A stretch of 22,070 nt of DNA, from IMG/VR virus record IMGVR_UViG_3300043548_000670, positions 1 to 22,070 of that record; one strand, 5' to 3'. The position numbers were made by a program, and so were the translations under genes. This DNA is from a virus. Positions 1 through 5,560 of this stretch are shown here, piece after piece (within the stretch, counting starts at the first letter, position 1; every line of letters begins with the position of its first letter). The notes beneath the pieces are model-generated. The model was not told the DNA's origin. It saw only the letters and a list, made by a program, of their open reading frames with translations, and did not search any database.

Positions 1-924
1 AACACGGTTGTAGAAGTCACGGGCACGCTCAGCACTCCAACGGCCATCAGCCGAGATTGCGGACCATGTGGAATAGCCTTTGCCTTTACCGGCATTGAGA
101 CAGGTTTGAATCATACGAGCGATCATTTCGCGGTCGATTTCAGCCTGGATCTCATAAGACATAGCATTGGTAAGTTCATTATCAATGTCAATTCCGTTCA
201 TGTTTCTCAGATCTTGCTCGAGTTCAACTGACCATTTAGCAGCGAGGCGGCGTGTGCCGGCTTCAACTGCGGTCTTCTCGAATGAAACGGTTAGCTGTGG
301 GATCTTTGAGGACAACTCAAATTGGGAAAGAAGGGCGGCAACACCTGCATCTTCAGGGAGAATAGCGAAATCGCCATTTCCTGAAAGCTTAGCGCTGGAT
401 GTACCAGTGAAAGCAGTGTTTAAGTAGTTGTACCCGATTTCCTTACCTTGTGATGTCGCAGTATTTCCACTGATTGGGCCTGATGGGTTGCTGCCGTCAC
501 CATTAGCGCTGTAGCCGAGGGATGTACCTTCGTACTTATAGCGCATAGCGAAAGCGAGACCAACTGGACCAGTCATGGGCTGAACGCCAACGATTTCGTT
601 AGTGATCAACTCAGGGAAGGTACGGCGAAGCATCGGAATGAGAACCTTAGGCAGACGGGCGTCACCAGTGGCGTAGGTGTCAGCATTGCCGACAGCTCCA
701 CCGTATTGGCCTGAGTTAACAGTACCAAATACTGATCCGGTTCCACCTGCTTGGTTTGAGGCTTCAAAGCACCACTTTTCTTGGTTCTCAAGAACCATAG
801 CGGTGTTTAAGCGAACACGTTCATCAGAGATAGCAGCAATCTTGTTGGAAGAGAAGTCCAATACTGGAGCCCATTTCTCAACAAGTGCTTCGGCCTTTGA
901 TTTATCGATGTGCAGAAGTTCCAT
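1..924 (-). CDS. gp23: Major capsid protein, T4 gp23-like (3' end beyond window)
   Basis: Translating the minus strand from the ATG at 924 gives 308 codons with no stop before the window edge, about 60% of T4 gp23 (521 residues). The call rests on gp23 signatures: LRRTFPELITNEIVGVQPMT at residues 99-118, followed by GPVGLAFAMR; EKTAVEAGTRRLAAKW; and VELEQDLRNMNGIDIDNEL followed by EIQAEIDREM. The protein forms the hexameric capsid lattice and is normally trimmed at its N-terminus by the prohead protease. The expected cleavage area is near CFE/A at residues 52-55, but the usual hydrophobic residue three before the cut is a Cys. The start is supported by a strong AAAGGAG Shine-Dalgarno seven bases before ATG, the only strong one in the window. 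The gene is clearly richer in G+C than its neighbours, as expected for the most expressed late gene. It follows the scaffold gene, as in T4. Identity is very secure. Confidence 0.97.
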   Translation of the reverse strand, partial: MELLHIDKSKAEALVEKWAPVLDFSSNKIAAISDERVRLNTAMVLENQEKWCFEASNQAGGTGSVFGTVNSGQYGGAVGNADTYATGDARLPKVLIPMLRRTFPELITNEIVGVQPMTGPVGLAFAMRYKYEGTSLGYSANGDGSNPSGPISGNTATSQGKEIGYNYLNTAFTGTSSAKLSGNGDFAILPEDAGVAALLSQFELSSKIPQLTVSFEKTAVEAGTRRLAAKWSVELEQDLRNMNGIDIDNELTNAMSYEIQAEIDREMIARMIQTCLNAGKGKGYSTWSAISADGRWSAERARDFYNRV

Positions 925-931
925 AGTTTTT

Positions 932-940
932 TTCTCCTTT
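932..940 (-). promoter_or_regulatory. Strong Shine-Dalgarno of the major capsid gene
   Basis: On the minus strand AAAGGAG precedes the gp23 ATG by a short A-rich spacer. No other gene in the window has a comparable ribosome-binding site, so it marks gp23 as differently initiated. Confidence 0.85.
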
Positions 941-968
941 GTTATAAAGAAACGCGAGTATGAATCAA

Positions 969-1937
969 TTAGTGTTTAAGGTTTAACTTAGAACCATCTA
1001 ATTTCTTCATCTCATTCAGATATCCGCTAACCCCAGTTTCAACTTTAACTGGAGCTACAGAAATCTCTTCTTCAAGAAGACTTTCCGATTGAGGAACATC
1101 AACGGCCTCAACTATCCGTCTTTGAACCTTTTCTCTAGCAGTATCTTCTTGCTCTGAGATTTCCTTGTCGAACATCTCAACTACATATTGGTAATTTTCT
1201 AAAATGTAGCTTGGAGACTTGCCTTTAAGAAGCTTAGTGACATAATTTTTTGTCGCTTCGGGCATGTCTTTAGTTTTTTGTTCAAGCAATAGAGCTGACT
1301 TAGTTTGATTGAATTGGTGATTCAATTCAGTGTTAGCTTCTAATGCTTCATTTAATTCCTTCTTTAAGGAATCAATTGTTTTTTTTCCATCAACCAGAGC
1401 TTCCTTAATCTCTGTGTTGATAAATTCTTCGTTAATTCCAACGATCTGGCGAATTTGCTTCAACATGTTTTGAGCTTGAATGTTTTCGACAGCTTCATTA
1501 ATTTGTTTGGTCGGAACAACCTTTTCTAAATAAAGATCCATGTAGTTAGAAACTTCTTCTACAATTCTTTCTTGGAAAGACTTAGCTTCTTCCTGAAGAG
1601 CGGTTTCATACTTCTCAACAACTGATTGAAGTTTTTGAGTGTGATCTTCATCAATCTTCTCAAGAACCTTAGTCATCTTTTGAGCGTGGTCAAAATCAAT
1701 AGCTTCAACAAGTCTTTGTAACTTAGCTGAGTGATCCGTATCAATGGCTTCAACCAGTTGTTCTAACTTAGCTGTATGTTCGTCATCGATTTTAAGTAAA
1801 GCTGCTTCAGTTTGAAGTTGGGCTTTTTGTTCAGCTTTTTCATCAACGGCTTTTTCGAAAGCTTCATGAACGCTAGTGAGAGTTTCTTCTGTAATAAGAT
1901 CCTTGAATTGTTCTTTAAGAATTGTTTTGAAGTCCAT
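969..1937 (-). CDS. gp22: Prohead core scaffolding protein, T4 gp22-like
   Basis: This 322-residue, highly charged protein is predicted to be almost wholly alpha-helical coiled coil. It lies between the prohead protease and the capsid gene, the T4 position of gene 22. gp22 is the main component of the internal prohead scaffold, and gp21 degrades it to small peptides before DNA packaging. Residues 50-109 hold four consecutive copies of a 16-residue unit of the form IDxDHxxKLxxLVEA. Such repeats are familiar from scaffold proteins of environmental T4-like phages. The segment YVTKLLKGKSPSYILENYQY (residues about 227-246) resembles the conserved C-terminal part of the family. Several L/I-x-E tripeptides could serve as gp21 cleavage sites. 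The start ATG has no Shine-Dalgarno but has an AATAAATA element 12 bases upstream. The call is based on position and architecture as well as motifs. Confidence 0.9.
   Translation of the reverse strand: MDFKTILKEQFKDLITEETLTSVHEAFEKAVDEKAEQKAQLQTEAALLKIDDEHTAKLEQLVEAIDTDHSAKLQRLVEAIDFDHAQKMTKVLEKIDEDHTQKLQSVVEKYETALQEEAKSFQERIVEEVSNYMDLYLEKVVPTKQINEAVENIQAQNMLKQIRQIVGINEEFINTEIKEALVDGKKTIDSLKKELNEALEANTELNHQFNQTKSALLLEQKTKDMPEATKNYVTKLLKGKSPSYILENYQYVVEMFDKEISEQEDTAREKVQRRIVEAVDVPQSESLLEEEISVAPVKVETGVSGYLNEMKKLDGSKLNLKH
1611..1790 (-). repeat. Four tandem 16-residue repeats in the scaffold protein
   Basis: Residues 50-109 of the gp22-like protein contain four units with the shared pattern IDxDH-x-x-K-(L/M)-x-x-(L/V)-(V/L)-E-(A/K). 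At DNA level the units are similar but diverged. The periodicity suits an elongated helical rod in the prohead core. Confidence 0.8.
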
Positions 1938-1949
1938 AGTCTATATTTT

Positions 1950-1957
1950 TATTTATT
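1950..1957 (-). promoter_or_regulatory. Late-promoter-like AATAAATA upstream of gp22
   Basis: The minus strand reads AATAAATA, one base from the T4 late consensus TATAAATA. Its TAAATA core ends 12 bases before the gp22 ATG. No Shine-Dalgarno is present. Confidence 0.4.
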
Positions 1958-1967
1958 CAAATTGGGT

Positions 1968-2291
1968 TTACTTTTCGTTGTTACTAATGTGATTTCTAAC
2001 TTTGTTTTTAATTTTTTCAGCTACAACTTGTTCTAAAGTAGATTGGGCGGAGGAATAATCTTTATTAGCAATATTACCAATAAATTGTTGAATGGATTTT
2101 TTAGCTTCTTCGTTCATAATAGAGTTTGTAAGTTTTTCTTCGTTCAATTTTTCACCTCTCTTTTTAAGTTCTTGTGCTATTCTTTTTAATTGTTGTCCGA
2201 AGACTGGGCTAATACCTTCATCATCTTTATGTTTATTCCACATTTTTTTTAATTCTGCTGTACTAGCATTAGTTATTTTTTTTAGATCCAT
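1968..2291 (-). CDS. Small prohead-core-like protein
   Basis: This 107-residue charged, helical protein lies between gp21 and gp22, inside the head-assembly run. The C-terminal half (IQQFIGNIANKDYSSAQSTL, then VVAEKIKNKV) resembles a short motif of small phage prohead or scaffold-associated proteins: a helix, N-K-D-Y, then a second helix ending in K-rich residues. The N-terminal half (ELKKMWNKHKDDEGISPVFG, then QQLKRIAQELKKRG) is a separate basic helical module that I do not recognise. T4 has two small core proteins, gp67 and gp68, upstream of gp21; this one is downstream. An internal core role is therefore inference from position and composition. The start ATG at 2291 lies five bases after a TAAATA element that overlaps the gp21 stop codon, and there is no convincing Shine-Dalgarno. 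Confidence 0.7.
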   Translation of the reverse strand: MDLKKITNASTAELKKMWNKHKDDEGISPVFGQQLKRIAQELKKRGEKLNEEKLTNSIMNEEAKKSIQQFIGNIANKDYSSAQSTLEQVVAEKIKNKVRNHISNNEK

Positions 2292-2295
2292 AAAA

Positions 2296-2973
2296 TTATT
2301 TACCTGTTTTGAGAGTATTAATAAAGTTCATTAATGCTTCTTTGAGAAAATTATCAGTTCCATGTTTAGGATAGGTTCTTAATGTTTCATCCAATTTTTT
2401 GTAAGCTTGCCCTGCACACTCGACAATAGAACCATCAGGGCGAATCATCCATTCTTTGGATTCCATAATAGATTCCAGCATAGCATTTTGAACAGAGGGT
2501 TGATGAACTACATCTAAGCAAATTAAATGGAAATTAGAAACATTCTTAGCTCCACCAGATTCTGTGATATTCCCCAAAGCCCTAGAAGAAATACCCATCT
2601 TAACATTGTCTTGAATCAAGGACTTTAAAAGAAGTCCCATTGGAGTATTCAATACTTGTGACTTACCCATGAAGTAATTTCCACTTTGTTTTAATTCGGT
2701 GACTAAGTGGCAAGCATTAACAGGATTAACTTCCGTAGATTGAGGATGATTCATTTCACCAATGGCTCTACGACTTTTAATCATATCATCAGAGTATCTT
2801 TCTACTTCGCGGACCATTTCATCTAAACGATAAATTCTGCCATTTTGATTTTTTTGTTCCGCCATTAAGAAAGGACCTGTGATATAAAGCTTTTGATCGC
2901 CTTGTCTATTTTTCTCCTCGATCATAAAATCAAGGCCTTCGTGGATATCTTCTACTAAGAATTTTAGTCCCAT
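2296..2973 (-). CDS. gp21: Prohead core protease, T4 gp21-like
   Basis: This 225-residue serine protease of the herpesvirus-assemblin-like fold (peptidase family S77) processes the prohead by cutting gp22, gp23 and itself. Family signatures are present: YITGPFLMAE near the N-terminus; GEMNHPQS, with the predicted catalytic His at about residue 76; and VKMGISSRALG, with the catalytic Ser at about 129-130. The downstream segment FHLICLDVVHQPSVQNAML is also typical. I chose the ATG at 2973 (MGLKFLVEDI). The longer open frame would begin 16 codons upstream with residues unlike the family, and it would cover the divergent promoter region. Upstream is a GATAAATA element but no Shine-Dalgarno. The gene is followed by the small core-like protein, gp22 and gp23, so protease, scaffold and capsid are made together. 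Its 5' end faces a divergent plus-strand membrane-protein gene. Confidence 0.93.
   Translation of the reverse strand: MGLKFLVEDIHEGLDFMIEEKNRQGDQKLYITGPFLMAEQKNQNGRIYRLDEMVREVERYSDDMIKSRRAIGEMNHPQSTEVNPVNACHLVTELKQSGNYFMGKSQVLNTPMGLLLKSLIQDNVKMGISSRALGNITESGGAKNVSNFHLICLDVVHQPSVQNAMLESIMESKEWMIRPDGSIVECAGQAYKKLDETLRTYPKHGTDNFLKEALMNFINTLKTGK
2297..2302 (-). promoter_or_regulatory. TAAATA start-associated element
   Basis: TAAATA lies exactly five bases before the ATG of the small core-like gene and is built into the end of gp21 (Lys codon plus TAA stop). Confidence 0.35.
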
Positions 2974-2984
2974 GGTTGTATTAT

Positions 2985-2992
2985 TATTTATC
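2985..2992 (-). promoter_or_regulatory. Late-promoter-like GATAAATA for gp21
   Basis: The minus strand reads GATAAATA, matching the T4 late -10 consensus at seven of eight bases. Its TAAATA core ends 11 bases before the gp21 ATG. It is one half of a divergent pair with the plus-strand site at 3011-3018. Confidence 0.5.
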
Positions 2993-3010
2993 CCATCATG
3001 TAACAAATTC

Positions 3011-3018
3011 CATAAATA
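3011..3018 (+). promoter_or_regulatory. Late-promoter-like CATAAATA for the membrane-protein gene
   Basis: The plus strand reads CATAAATA eight bases before the ATG at 3027. The same element thus also precedes the only plus-strand gene, which supports a functional signal rather than background AT-richness. Confidence 0.5.
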
Positions 3019-3026
3019 CATCTGTT

Positions 3027-3872
3027 ATGTTTACTATTATTTTAGCATTAGCTGCTTTTCTGGTTGCTGGATGTGCTGCCTACTTTTCTGTTTTGGGTAT
3101 AGCTACTTTATTTTCGGGTCATTACTTTCAGGTATTAATCATGGCAGGAGCTTTAGAAATTGGTAAATTAGTGGCTACTTCTTTTCTTTATAGATATTGG
3201 AATAAAACTATTTGGTTTTTAAAATTATATCTTATTATTGCGGTTTTGGTATTAATGGGAATAACTTCTATGGGTATCTATGGTTATCTCTCTTCAGGAT
3301 TTCAAATTAATGCTGGAAAATTAGAAACTATAGAAAAACAAGTTCTATTATTGGAAGAACAAAAAAATAGTATTGTTAATGAAATCGAACAAAATTCTAA
3401 ACGTATTGGAATTTTAAATGATTTAAGAAAGACTCAAGAACAAAGAGTTCAAGACGCAGGAAATTATAAAGCACCTAGAGAACAAGCTTATGCTGCTATC
3501 GAAAAAACAAATACAGAACTTCAAAACATCAACACCAAGAATGAACAATTAAGAGAAGAGCAATTTAAAAAAGATAATGAAATTTTAGAACTCCAAAAAC
3601 AAAATAACGAGGTGCATGATATTGGTACTTTTAAATTTGTAGCAGAGTCTTTAGGATTGCCATTAGAGACCATTGTTAAACTCTTTATTATTGTTATTGT
3701 TTGCGTATTTGATCCTTTAGCAGTTTCTTTAGTATTAGCTTATAACGTAGCTTCTCGAGGATCTATTCTCAAAGAAGAGAAAGAAGAAAATTCGACAACC
3801 GAAATAAAAGAACCTAAGAAGGAAAGTAAACCTGGATTTGTTGCTACTGGTAAAGGTTCTAATAAAGTTTAA
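3027..3872 (+). CDS. Membrane protein: three N-terminal helices, coiled coil, C-terminal helix
   Basis: This is the only gene transcribed rightward. I start it at the ATG at 3027 (MFTIILALAAFLVAG), giving 281 residues. The frame is open further upstream to a TTG near 2976, but that stretch is hydrophilic, and a CATAAATA element sits just before 3027. Visible parts are three hydrophobic helices (about residues 1-30, 34-58 and 65-92), a charged coiled coil of about 110 residues (about 98-205), a fourth helix around KLFIIVIVCVFDPLAVSLVL (about 220-245), and a Lys/Glu-rich tail. The VFDPLAVSLVLA motif looks conserved in membrane proteins of environmental T4-like phages, but I know no assigned function. 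It is divergent from gp21 and convergent with gp4, with two bases between the facing stop codons. A membrane-associated role in prohead initiation, lysis control or superinfection exclusion is possible; none is shown. Confidence 0.85.
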   Translation: MFTIILALAAFLVAGCAAYFSVLGIATLFSGHYFQVLIMAGALEIGKLVATSFLYRYWNKTIWFLKLYLIIAVLVLMGITSMGIYGYLSSGFQINAGKLETIEKQVLLLEEQKNSIVNEIEQNSKRIGILNDLRKTQEQRVQDAGNYKAPREQAYAAIEKTNTELQNINTKNEQLREEQFKKDNEILELQKQNNEVHDIGTFKFVAESLGLPLETIVKLFIIVIVCVFDPLAVSLVLAYNVASRGSILKEEKEENSTTEIKEPKKESKPGFVATGKGSNKV

Positions 3873-3874
3873 GT

Positions 3875-4330
3875 TTATTTTTGAAATAAGTGTTTCTCCG
3901 TTAAAACACAAAATTCATAAGATTTTTTATTGCACCACTCTTGGGCACTTTTCCACTTACATTGATTTTTAACATACTCAGCTTGTCTCCTCAAAAGTGA
4001 TTTAGTATTTCTTCCTGGTTTAGGGGGAAGAGTTTGGTTATGGGGTTTTATCTCTATTAGATACTTTTTAAAAGTTCCATCTTTAATTTTTAAAGTGATA
4101 TTAAAGTCTACAAAATATCTATGAAGTCTTCCTGTCATGGGATTTTGATAAGGAATAATAATAGTTTCTGAACCCCAAGAAATTACAGCTGGATTATTGT
4201 CAGCCCAACGCGCAAAGCGAAATTCGTACGACGATCTCATAATAATTGGTGTAGATCCCTTGTATTTTTCTGGGTGGTTGGGAATGAAAATACCTTGTTT
4301 GTATTTCATATTTCTTTTAGGGCGAACCAT
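3875..4330 (-). CDS. gp4: Head completion protein, T4 gp4-like (nuclease fold)
   Basis: This 151-residue protein matches T4 gp4 (also called gp50/65) in length and motifs. Examples are IPNHPEKYKGSTPIIMRSSY with EFRFARWADN, VISWGSETIIIPYQNPMTGR, then HRYFVDFNITL, and YLIEIKPHNQTLPPK. The family completes DNA-filled heads before tail joining and resembles TnsA/Holliday-resolvase-type endonucleases. The acidic and Lys residues of that fold are visible as Glu36, Asp75, Glu93 and Lys95, so the active site looks intact. The C-terminal KWKSAQEWCNKKSYEFCVLT is also typical. The start at 4330 is the usual choice; Met8 (MKYKQGIF) is an alternative. An AT-rich stretch but no Shine-Dalgarno precedes it. 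It lies after the neck gene gp13 and a small basic protein, consistent with a head-completion group. Confidence 0.92.
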   Translation of the reverse strand: MVRPKRNMKYKQGIFIPNHPEKYKGSTPIIMRSSYEFRFARWADNNPAVISWGSETIIIPYQNPMTGRLHRYFVDFNITLKIKDGTFKKYLIEIKPHNQTLPPKPGRNTKSLLRRQAEYVKNQCKWKSAQEWCNKKSYEFCVLTEKHLFQK

Positions 4331-4352
4331 AAAGAATTATTTTATGTCTATA

Positions 4353-4643
4353 CTACCAACTGCGACATGCCCAGTACCCAGCGCTTAACTTAGACTTCTT
4401 TTGATCACATTTATGACGTGATCTGAACGATTTCCTTCTAGCAGGAATATTCTTTTTAATCTTCATATTAGCATCCCCAAAGCGAATAATCTTTTCTTTA
4501 TTTCCTTCTTTAGCCTTAACCACAAATTTCTTTTTTCCGTAACCTGGTTCACCTTTACGAATGCGGCGAGGTTTATTAGCTGGCATTTTATCTTTATTAG
4601 TAGCTTCTTCTAAAATTTGTAAAACAGTATCTTGAAAATTCAT
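4353..4643 (-). CDS. Small basic conserved phage protein with C-terminal Cys/Trp motif
   Basis: This is a 96-residue, strongly basic protein. I start it at the ATG at 4643 (MNFQDTVLQILEEA); a longer frame begins at a TTG five codons upstream, but a TAAATA element sits five bases before the ATG. After a short acidic helix come KKKFVVKAKEGNKEKIIRFG, then DANMKIKKN, ARRKSFRSRHKC and finally YWACRSW. This core (VKxxEGxxEKxIRFGDxxM...RRKSFRxRHxC...YWxCxxW) recurs in small proteins of many large phages. The paired Cys with conserved His could bind metal or nucleic acid, but I know of no demonstrated function. It sits between gp13 and gp4, with 18 bases or more on each side, which suggests a structural or DNA-contacting role in head completion. 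Confidence 0.85.
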   Translation of the reverse strand: MNFQDTVLQILEEATNKDKMPANKPRRIRKGEPGYGKKKFVVKAKEGNKEKIIRFGDANMKIKKNIPARRKSFRSRHKCDQKKSKLSAGYWACRSW

Positions 4644-4648
4644 AAAAG

Positions 4649-4654
4649 TATTTA
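4649..4654 (-). promoter_or_regulatory. TAAATA start-associated element
   Basis: TAAATA lies exactly five bases before the ATG at 4643 in a short intergenic gap. It decides between the ATG and the upstream TTG start. Confidence 0.35.
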
Positions 4655-4661
4655 ACAAAAA

Positions 4662-5537
4662 TTAACCAATAAAGAATAAAGAGGGATTGGCATCTTCATA
4701 GCCTTGTTTTAATTCTACTTCTAAAGCATCTCTTTCTGTAATACCTTGTGTTAAAAAGTCTTGATAGTTTATCGTACCTCCACCAAAAAGATTAGTTGCC
4801 GGAAATTTACCTCTTACAGTAGCTACTGTGATTTTAGAAAGAGCTAATACATATCTTTGAATCCATCTTTCTTTAATAAGATCTTGAATAGGTCTTTCGA
4901 TATAACAACCTACAATACCCAGATAAGAAAAATCTGGAAAAGGTTCTGGAATAATTTTTAAAATTTGTGTTCTGGGATCAAATCTAAAATGAGGTGTTTG
5001 TGCTAAAACTTTTTTTCTAGTATCAATAAATCCTTTAAGAACTTCCCAAGTCACTAAATCGAAACCAAAATTTCCTATCATATAGGAACTGTAAATTTGA
5101 TTTGCCATAGCAGTCTCTAAAGTAAACAAAGTATTAATACCTGTAGTTTCACCGTAATCAAAAGAAAAACAGTTTAATACTTTTCTGTAAGACTCTAAAT
5201 CATAATCATAACCTCCAGATAAACCGTCTGTACTTGTTACATATAATTCTTCTGTTTGATTAATCATGGTATCTACTCTCATACCATAACCATTAATGTA
5301 TTTGGTAGAATCAAAAAGTAAATACTCCTCAGTATACCCTGCATACTTAGTAAAGTATTCAATAGCTATATCTATATTATCATAGATTTGTTCATCAGCA
5401 ATTTCTACATTGACTAAGGGTTCTCCCATCTGTCTCCGAATTCTTTTTGCTAAAGATTCGTAACTATTGGTTTTATGGTTTAATTGGGTAGACCCAACAG
5501 GACCTGCAGAAAGGGGTACATTACTAATAACATCCAT
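4662..5537 (-). CDS. gp13: Neck protein, T4 gp13-like
   Basis: This 291-residue protein is close to T4 gp13 (309). The N-terminus SLAKRIRRQMGEPLVNVEIA, then DEQIYDNIDIAIEYF, matches the gp13 pattern (L-R-R-x-G-x-P-x-I/V-N-V-E-L...D-Q...D-x-I-x-x-A). The C-terminus (ERWIQRYVLALSKITVATVR, later ITERDALEVELKQ and NPSLFFIG) follows gp13 closely, including the aromatic-rich end. gp13 and gp14 form the neck connector that seals filled heads and attaches the tail. In T4 genes 13 and 14 are adjacent; here about 6.5 kb of fibre and spike genes lies between them. The ATG at 5537 has a TAAATA element five bases upstream and no Shine-Dalgarno. Confidence 0.85.
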   Translation of the reverse strand: MDVISNVPLSAGPVGSTQLNHKTNSYESLAKRIRRQMGEPLVNVEIADEQIYDNIDIAIEYFTKYAGYTEEYLLFDSTKYINGYGMRVDTMINQTEELYVTSTDGLSGGYDYDLESYRKVLNCFSFDYGETTGINTLFTLETAMANQIYSSYMIGNFGFDLVTWEVLKGFIDTRKKVLAQTPHFRFDPRTQILKIIPEPFPDFSYLGIVGCYIERPIQDLIKERWIQRYVLALSKITVATVRGKFPATNLFGGGTINYQDFLTQGITERDALEVELKQGYEDANPSLFFIG

Positions 5538-5542
5538 GTTAT

Positions 5543-5548
5543 TATTTA
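5543..5548 (-). promoter_or_regulatory. TAAATA start-associated element of gp13
   Basis: TAAATA lies exactly five bases before the gp13 ATG, in the 23-base gap after the spike gene. Confidence 0.4.
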
Positions 5549-5560
5549 ATAAGATTTATG

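Noticed and set aside
941-968. Sigma-70-like promoter TTGATT, 16 bases, TATAAC upstream of gp23
   Set aside because: The predicted RNA start would fall inside the Shine-Dalgarno of gp23, leaving no complete ribosome-binding site. It probably reflects an AT-rich gap.
167-979. Open frames within and across the capsid gene on both strands (for example 167-427 and 677-979 plus, 606-791 minus)
   Set aside because: The minus-strand gp23 frame is certain here. These are shadow frames with no family motifs or start signals.
2974-3021. Longer gp21 starting at 3021
   Set aside because: The extra 16 residues are unlike the protease family and overlap the divergent regulatory region.
2976-3026. Extended N-terminus of the plus-strand membrane protein from a TTG at 2976
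   Set aside because: The extra residues are hydrophilic, precede a natural hydrophobic N-terminus, and would cover the divergent promoter-like elements. The ATG at 3027 is better.
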